This document shows, one piece after another, positions 22,043-24,912 of a stretch of 24,912 bases of DNA. The DNA is taken from positions 1 through 24,912 of the forward strand of contig USAC01000023.1 in assembly GCA_900552475.1 (NCBI GenBank), in the 5' to 3' direction. Source of the DNA: an uncultured Eubacteriales bacterium. Lineage in GTDB: Bacteria > Bacillota > Clostridia > Oscillospirales > Oscillospiraceae. The first letter of the stretch is position 1. Each line of letters starts with the position of its first letter. Under the pieces are notes generated by a model. It searched no databases and was not told the DNA's origin. It worked only from the letters and a program-made list of their open reading frames with translations. The position numbers and the translations under genes were made by a program.

Positions 22043-22939
22043 TCAGCGCCCGGCGAGCCCGGCCTTCACGAAGTCGGAAAAGCGCTGCGCGGCGGGGGTC
22101 TGCGGCACGTCCCGCAGCGTACACAGATCGACGCTGCGCGGCGGGATCTCGAAGGCGGTGCGCAGCTTGCGCAGCCGTCCGCTCTCGAGCTCGCGCGAGA
22201 CGAACTCCTCCGTCACGCCCGCCACGCCGAAGCCGATGGCGGCGAGGTCGACGAGCAGGCTCCGCGCGCCGAGTTCGATCTCCGGATGGAGCTTCAGCCC
22301 GTTCTGCAGGAAGTATTTTTCGAGATACAGGCGGCTCGAGGCCTTGCGCTCGAGCAGGATCAGCGGGAAGCGCGAAATCTCCTCGAGCGTGTAGATATGG
22401 TCGAAGTCGCAGTCATAGTCCGCCCCGGCCACGAAGATCGAGTGCGTGGCGAAGCAGGGATATACCTCGAGCGAGCCGGATTCGGGCGGTGTGCTGGCGA
22501 AGGCGATGTCCACCTTGCCGCTCTGCAGCAGGCCGAGCACCTTGTGGCTGCGCCCGGAGATGATCTGGATATGGATGGCGGGATACTGGCGGTGGAAGCT
22601 GTCGAGAAACGGCAGCAGGAACTGACTGGTCACCGTGTCGCTCGCACCAATGGTCAGGTGGCCCATCTGGAGATGGCGGCTCTGGGAGAGCTTCTCCTCC
22701 CCCGTCTCGAGCAGGCCGATGGCGCTGCGGACATACTCATAGAGCATCTTGCCGTCCGGCGTGAGCGTCACGCCGCGGGAATTGCGTGCGAACAGGCGCG
22801 TCTGCAGCTCGGCCTCGAGCTGCTTGATCGACTGGCTCACCGCGGACTGGGAGATAAAAAGGGCCGACGCGGCGGCGGTGATATTCCCGGCCTCGGCGAC
22901 CTCCTTGAACACCTTGTATAATTCGAGCTTGACGGACAT
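22043..22939 (-). CDS. LysR-family transcriptional regulator
   Basis: Protein of 298 residues. The N-terminal helix-turn-helix, FKEVAEAGNITAAASALFISQSAVSQSIKQLEAEL and then LFARNSRGVTLTPDG, is canonical LysR. The C-terminal effector domain (about 90-290) has the periplasmic-binding-like pattern, starting HLTIGASDTVTSQFLLPFLDSF. The start at 22939 follows GAGGTG; an ATG four codons earlier is less well placed. It diverges from the pduL-type gene and lies upstream of xpt-guaA in the same direction. By the usual LysR habit the divergent gene is the first candidate target. Effector unknown. Confidence 0.92.
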   Translation of the reverse strand: MSVKLELYKVFKEVAEAGNITAAASALFISQSAVSQSIKQLEAELQTRLFARNSRGVTLTPDGKMLYEYVRSAIGLLETGEEKLSQSRHLQMGHLTIGASDTVTSQFLLPFLDSFHRQYPAIHIQIISGRSHKVLGLLQSGKVDIAFASTPPESGSLEVYPCFATHSIFVAGADYDCDFDHIYTLEEISRFPLILLERKASSRLYLEKYFLQNGLKLHPEIELGARSLLVDLAAIGFGVAGVTEEFVSRELESGRLRKLRTAFEIPPRSVDLCTLRDVPQTPAAQRFSDFVKAGLAGR

Positions 22940-22990
22940 AGAACACCTCATTAGAATGCTTTATCGTGGGAATTTGCTTCATCGAAAAAT

Positions 22991-23018
22991 ATTATATCGG
23001 ATTTGGAGCGGAATGCAA
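22991..23018 (-). promoter_or_regulatory. Sigma-A promoter of the LysR gene
   Basis: Minus-strand -35 TTGCAT (23013-23018), 16-bp spacer and -10 TATAAT (22991-22996), the same arrangement as the gapA promoter. Confidence 0.82.
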
Positions 23019-23048
23019 GCATATTTTCCAATTTGCCGTGTGAGAAAC

Positions 23049-23077
23049 TTGTCAGCGTGAGGAAAAAGTGTTACAAT
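23049..23077 (+). promoter_or_regulatory. Sigma-A promoter of the pduL-type gene
   Basis: -35 TTGTCA (23049-23054), 17-bp spacer and -10 TACAAT (23072-23077) preceded by TGT. It is back-to-back with the LysR promoter, 30 bp away, leaving room for a shared LysR-binding site. The leader is about 90 nt. Confidence 0.82.
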
Positions 23078-23172
23078 GCCGAATTGTGGAAAAAGAAACC
23101 GACTGCCGCGCGGCGCGGACAGAAAAAGCCGCCGCACGGCAGAGGAAAACGAACAAAGAAGGAGTAATCACT

Positions 23173-23736
23173 ATGTCTTTTATGGTTGAAACATCCGCCC
23201 GCCACATCCACCTGACGCAGGAGACGGTGGAAAAGCTGTTTGGTGAGGGCTATCAGCTGACCAAGCGCAAGGACCTGTCCTACCCCGGCCAGTTCGCCTG
23301 CAACGAGCGCCTGACCGTCGTCGGCCCCAAGCGTGAGCAGGCCAACGTCTCCATTCTCGGCCCCGTGCGCAAGGCCGATCAGGTCGAGCTCTCCGCCACC
23401 GATGCCCGCAACCTCGGCATCGATGCGCCCGTCCGCGAGAGCGGCGACGTCAAGGGCTCCGGCGCATGTAAGCTGATCGGGCCGAAGGGCGAGGTCGAGC
23501 TGAGCGAGGGCGTCATCATCGCCAAGCGCCACCTGCACGTCCGCGAGGAGGACGCCGCGGCCATGGGCATCAAGGATAAGGAGATCATCCGCGTCGCCTG
23601 CGGCGGCGAGGGCCGCAAGCTGATCTTCGACGACGTCGTCGTCCGCGTGAACGTCGGCGGCGCGACCACGATGCACATCGACACCGACGAAGCCCAGGCC
23701 GCCGGCAACCCGACGGTGGGGGAGATCTTTCGGTAA
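23173..23736 (+). CDS. pduL: PduL-type phosphate acyltransferase (PTAC)
   Basis: Protein of 187 residues. The family moves an acyl group between CoA and phosphate, as propanoyl- or acetyl-phosphate, feeding acetate/propionate kinase. The metal-binding His residues are visible: SARHIHL (His11, His13), AKRHLHV (His120, His122) and TTMHIDTDEA (His168). Both PTAC half-domains are complete. There is no N-terminal encapsulation peptide and no microcompartment genes nearby, so it is probably a cytosolic phosphotransacetylase replacing Pta. AAGGAG precedes the ATG at 23173. Its stop codon abuts repeat copy C. Confidence 0.93.
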   Translation: MSFMVETSARHIHLTQETVEKLFGEGYQLTKRKDLSYPGQFACNERLTVVGPKREQANVSILGPVRKADQVELSATDARNLGIDAPVRESGDVKGSGACKLIGPKGEVELSEGVIIAKRHLHVREEDAAAMGIKDKEIIRVACGGEGRKLIFDDVVVRVNVGGATTMHIDTDEAQAAGNPTVGEIFR

Positions 23737-23917
23737 TTCCAACGAAAAGGACGAAGTCCTTTTCGTTGGAGGGGGTTTCGCTGCGCTTAGCGCCTTGCCC
23801 CGCTTGTGGCGGGGCTGCGACACATGCTCCGCGCAGGGTGTTTTTCGCGACGTACACGCCGCCGCGAAAAACGATTAAATCTTATTCGCGGCTTGCGAGC
23901 CGCAAACTCGGTGAGAC
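23737..23917 (+). repeat. Multi-hairpin gene-end repeat, full copy C
   Basis: Begins right after the pduL stop, same direction. H1 23738-23770 is a 15-bp perfect stem with loop GAA; an H2-like stem GCCCCGC / GCGGGGC follows; H3 is reduced to ACAC / GTGT; H4 GTTTTTCGCG / CGCGAAAAAC (23840-23872) encloses the identical 13-nt loop; H5 23885-23906 pairs 8 of 9 positions. It ends GCAAACTCGGTGAGAC. The opposite strand again encodes YVAKNTLRG, followed by a diverged but open tail. Confidence 0.9.
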
Positions 23918-23918
23918 C

Positions 23919-23958
23919 TAAAAAAGGCTCGTCCGGCATAGCCGGACGAGCCTTTTTA
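23919..23958. terminator. Bidirectional intrinsic terminator
   Basis: AAAAAAGGCTCGTCCGGC, loop ATA, then GCCGGACGAGCCTTTTTA. It serves pduL (plus, after repeat copy C) and the convergent zinc-ribbon gene ending at 23980. Confidence 0.94.
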
Positions 23959-23979
23959 GATTGCCTTGGATTGCGGAGG

Positions 23980-24240
23980 TTATTGGAAAACGGAGGTCAG
24001 CGTATCATCCGGAGAAAATGTCGACACAAAGACACCGCACGCCTTGCAGCAGTAGGACGTCAGGTGGAGATTCCGTCGAAAGAGCGATTTGCAGACATAG
24101 AACGTCTCAAAACCGCGGGGGGAATGTTCATCCTGCGGGGTTACGCTGTGCGGGCGAAAGGATAGCCCGTGGCACCACTCCGCGCAAAGTGTGCCGGGAA
24201 TCATGGGCTTTGAACAATAGGGGCATATCCGGGTATTCAT
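23980..24240 (-). CDS. Zinc-ribbon protein, DUF6487-like
   Basis: Protein of 86 residues. MNTRICPYCSKPMIPGTLCAE opens with a CxxC knuckle, and CCKACGVF supplies the second CxxC, so a zinc ribbon is expected. The middle (HGLSFRPHS... YVCKSLFRRNLHLTSY) fits the short DUF6487-like family. The start at 24240 follows GGAGGGAAG; a longer in-frame reading spans the promoter and is rejected. It is related to the divergent gene at 24592, with the shared CPYC..xMxPGxxCA opening. Role unknown. Confidence 0.72.
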   Translation of the reverse strand: MNTRICPYCSKPMIPGTLCAEWCHGLSFRPHSVTPQDEHSPRGFETFYVCKSLFRRNLHLTSYCCKACGVFVSTFSPDDTLTSVFQ

Positions 24241-24286
24241 AGCAATCTTCCCTCCTCTGAGCAGCAAAAGCCTGATTACTGAATTC

Positions 24287-24315
24287 AAAATAGCACGCAT
24301 GGTTTTGTCTGTCAA
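24287..24315 (-). promoter_or_regulatory. Possible promoter of the 23980 zinc-ribbon gene
   Basis: Minus-strand -35 TTGACA (24310-24315), 17-bp spacer and a weak -10 TATTTT (24287-24292), with a leader of about 40 nt. Confidence 0.6.
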
Positions 24316-24526
24316 CACAAATCCAATTGCCATCGGAAAAGTTGCCTGATTAAACAAAAAATAGAGGGAAAAGCTGTATAGATCGCCTTTATAAGTTCTT
24401 AATTACCCTGAACGTGGCAGCGCTGCGGCTCTGCGCGCTGTCTGCTCTGAAACGGGCGGTTTGCATAACTTTTTGGCGGCGTTTCTGTGAAAATGTACAG
24501 GCTTTTGCGGGATTAGGGGGATTCAG
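24316..24526. other. Intergenic stretch without recognisable content
   Basis: Mostly AT-rich bases with a GC-richer block near 24415-24470. I see no gene, RNA or repeat. It separates the divergent promoters of the two zinc-ribbon genes. Confidence 0.5.
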
Positions 24527-24555
24527 TTGACAGAATGCGGCCTGCGTAGTATGTT
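24527..24555 (+). promoter_or_regulatory. Promoter of the 24592 zinc-ribbon gene
   Basis: -35 TTGACA (24527-24532), 17-bp spacer and -10 TATGTT (24550-24555), giving a leader of about 30 nt. Confidence 0.7.
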
Positions 24556-24591
24556 GGCTTCAGGAACCGACTGCTGAAAGGAGCGTCTGCC

Positions 24592-24819
24592 ATGGAAAAA
24601 CGGAAATGCCCCTACTGCGGAGAAGAGATGGTGCCGGGGAAGATCTGCGCGCGGGAGTCGACCGGCCTACTCTTCCGCGCCAGCTGCGCGCCGCGGTTTT
24701 TAAAGAACTATGAGCTCGGCGTGACCGATTTCTTCCGCTGGGACATCGACTATCCCGCGTCCGTCTGTCTTCCCTGCGGCAAGCTGATCCTCGATTTGCC
24801 CGAAGAACCCGCCAAGTGA
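24592..24819 (+). CDS. Zinc-ribbon protein, DUF6487-like (second copy)
   Basis: Protein of 75 residues. MEKRKCPYCGEEMVPGKICAR carries the first CxxC and SVCLPCGKLIL the second, in the arrangement of DUF6487-like zinc ribbons. STGLLFRASCAPRF in the middle parallels HGLSFRPHS of the divergent relative. AAAGGAG lies 8 nt before the ATG. The gene is complete: the TGA at 24817-24819 comes before the poor-quality end of the window. Function unknown. Confidence 0.74.
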   Translation: MEKRKCPYCGEEMVPGKICARESTGLLFRASCAPRFLKNYELGVTDFFRWDIDYPASVCLPCGKLILDLPEEPAK

Positions 24820-24912
24820 CAAAAAGGGCGCGGGCCCGCCCCCCCCGGGCCGGCGCGGGGTGTGGGGGACGCCCGGGGGGCCCCCCCCCCGCGCGGGGGG
24901 GGGGGGCATGTT
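24820..24912. other. Low-complexity G/C tail, probable contig-end artefact
   Basis: Almost pure G and C with homopolymers of up to about 12 bases, unlike anything else in the window. The first few bases (CAAAAAGGGCGCGGGCCCG) may be the start of a real terminator hairpin after the zinc-ribbon gene. Confidence 0.65.

Overview
The window reads as a chromosome segment of a GC-rich Firmicute, most likely a gut-type clostridial lineage near Oscillospiraceae/Ruminococcaceae. The evidence is the class-I heat-shock operon with a perfect CIRCE box, Gram-positive-type DnaK, strong AGGAGG ribosome sites, sigma-A promoters, a CsoR-type metal regulator, and short palindromic intergenic repeats of a kind I associate with these genomes. 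No rRNA, tRNA, CRISPR, phage or IS element is visible. The right end dissolves into G/C homopolymers from about 24827, which looks like a low-quality contig end.

Left third (100-7536, all minus): one long chaperone operon, hrcA-grpE-pspC-dnaK-dnaJ, driven by a promoter overlapping CIRCE at 7477-7503. It appears to continue into a PHP-family histidinol-phosphatase-like gene, rpiB and a membrane-anchored DUF4015 glycosidase-like gene. A 67-residue PspC protein lies between grpE and dnaK. Next come a palindrome-rich spacer, a GntR/UTRA regulator with a clear terminator, and type I gapA with its own promoter.

Middle (10085-15946): a soluble ATPase-domain kinase-like gene that lacks the usual phospho-histidine, followed by mnmA. 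Then a truncated DUF559 gene, a DUF3592 membrane protein, a membrane protein with an internal duplication, a family-4 uracil-DNA glycosylase and a CmpB-like membrane protein. Two secreted or anchored proteins of unknown function (15500-16686) sit in a visibly AT-richer patch.

Right third: an NSS sodium symporter behind a long, structured 5' leader. A CsoR-type regulator precedes an operator-controlled remnant of a heavy-metal P-type ATPase whose catalytic core is deleted, followed by a 19-residue membrane microprotein. A LysR gene precedes the xpt-guaA purine pair, and a pduL-type phosphotransacylase diverges from lysR. Two related zinc-ribbon proteins diverge at the end.

The most unusual signal is a dispersed multi-hairpin repeat of about 183 bp. 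Three complete copies (12005-12189, 19595-19777, 23737-23917) and two reduced ones (14110-14233, 18987-19029) each begin directly after a host gene's stop codon and lie in that gene's orientation. Four of the five are followed by a separate palindrome or terminator. Stem sequences change while pairing is kept, and one 13-nt loop is identical in all three full copies. This looks like a modular 3'-UTR RNA element or a mobile repeat that targets gene ends.
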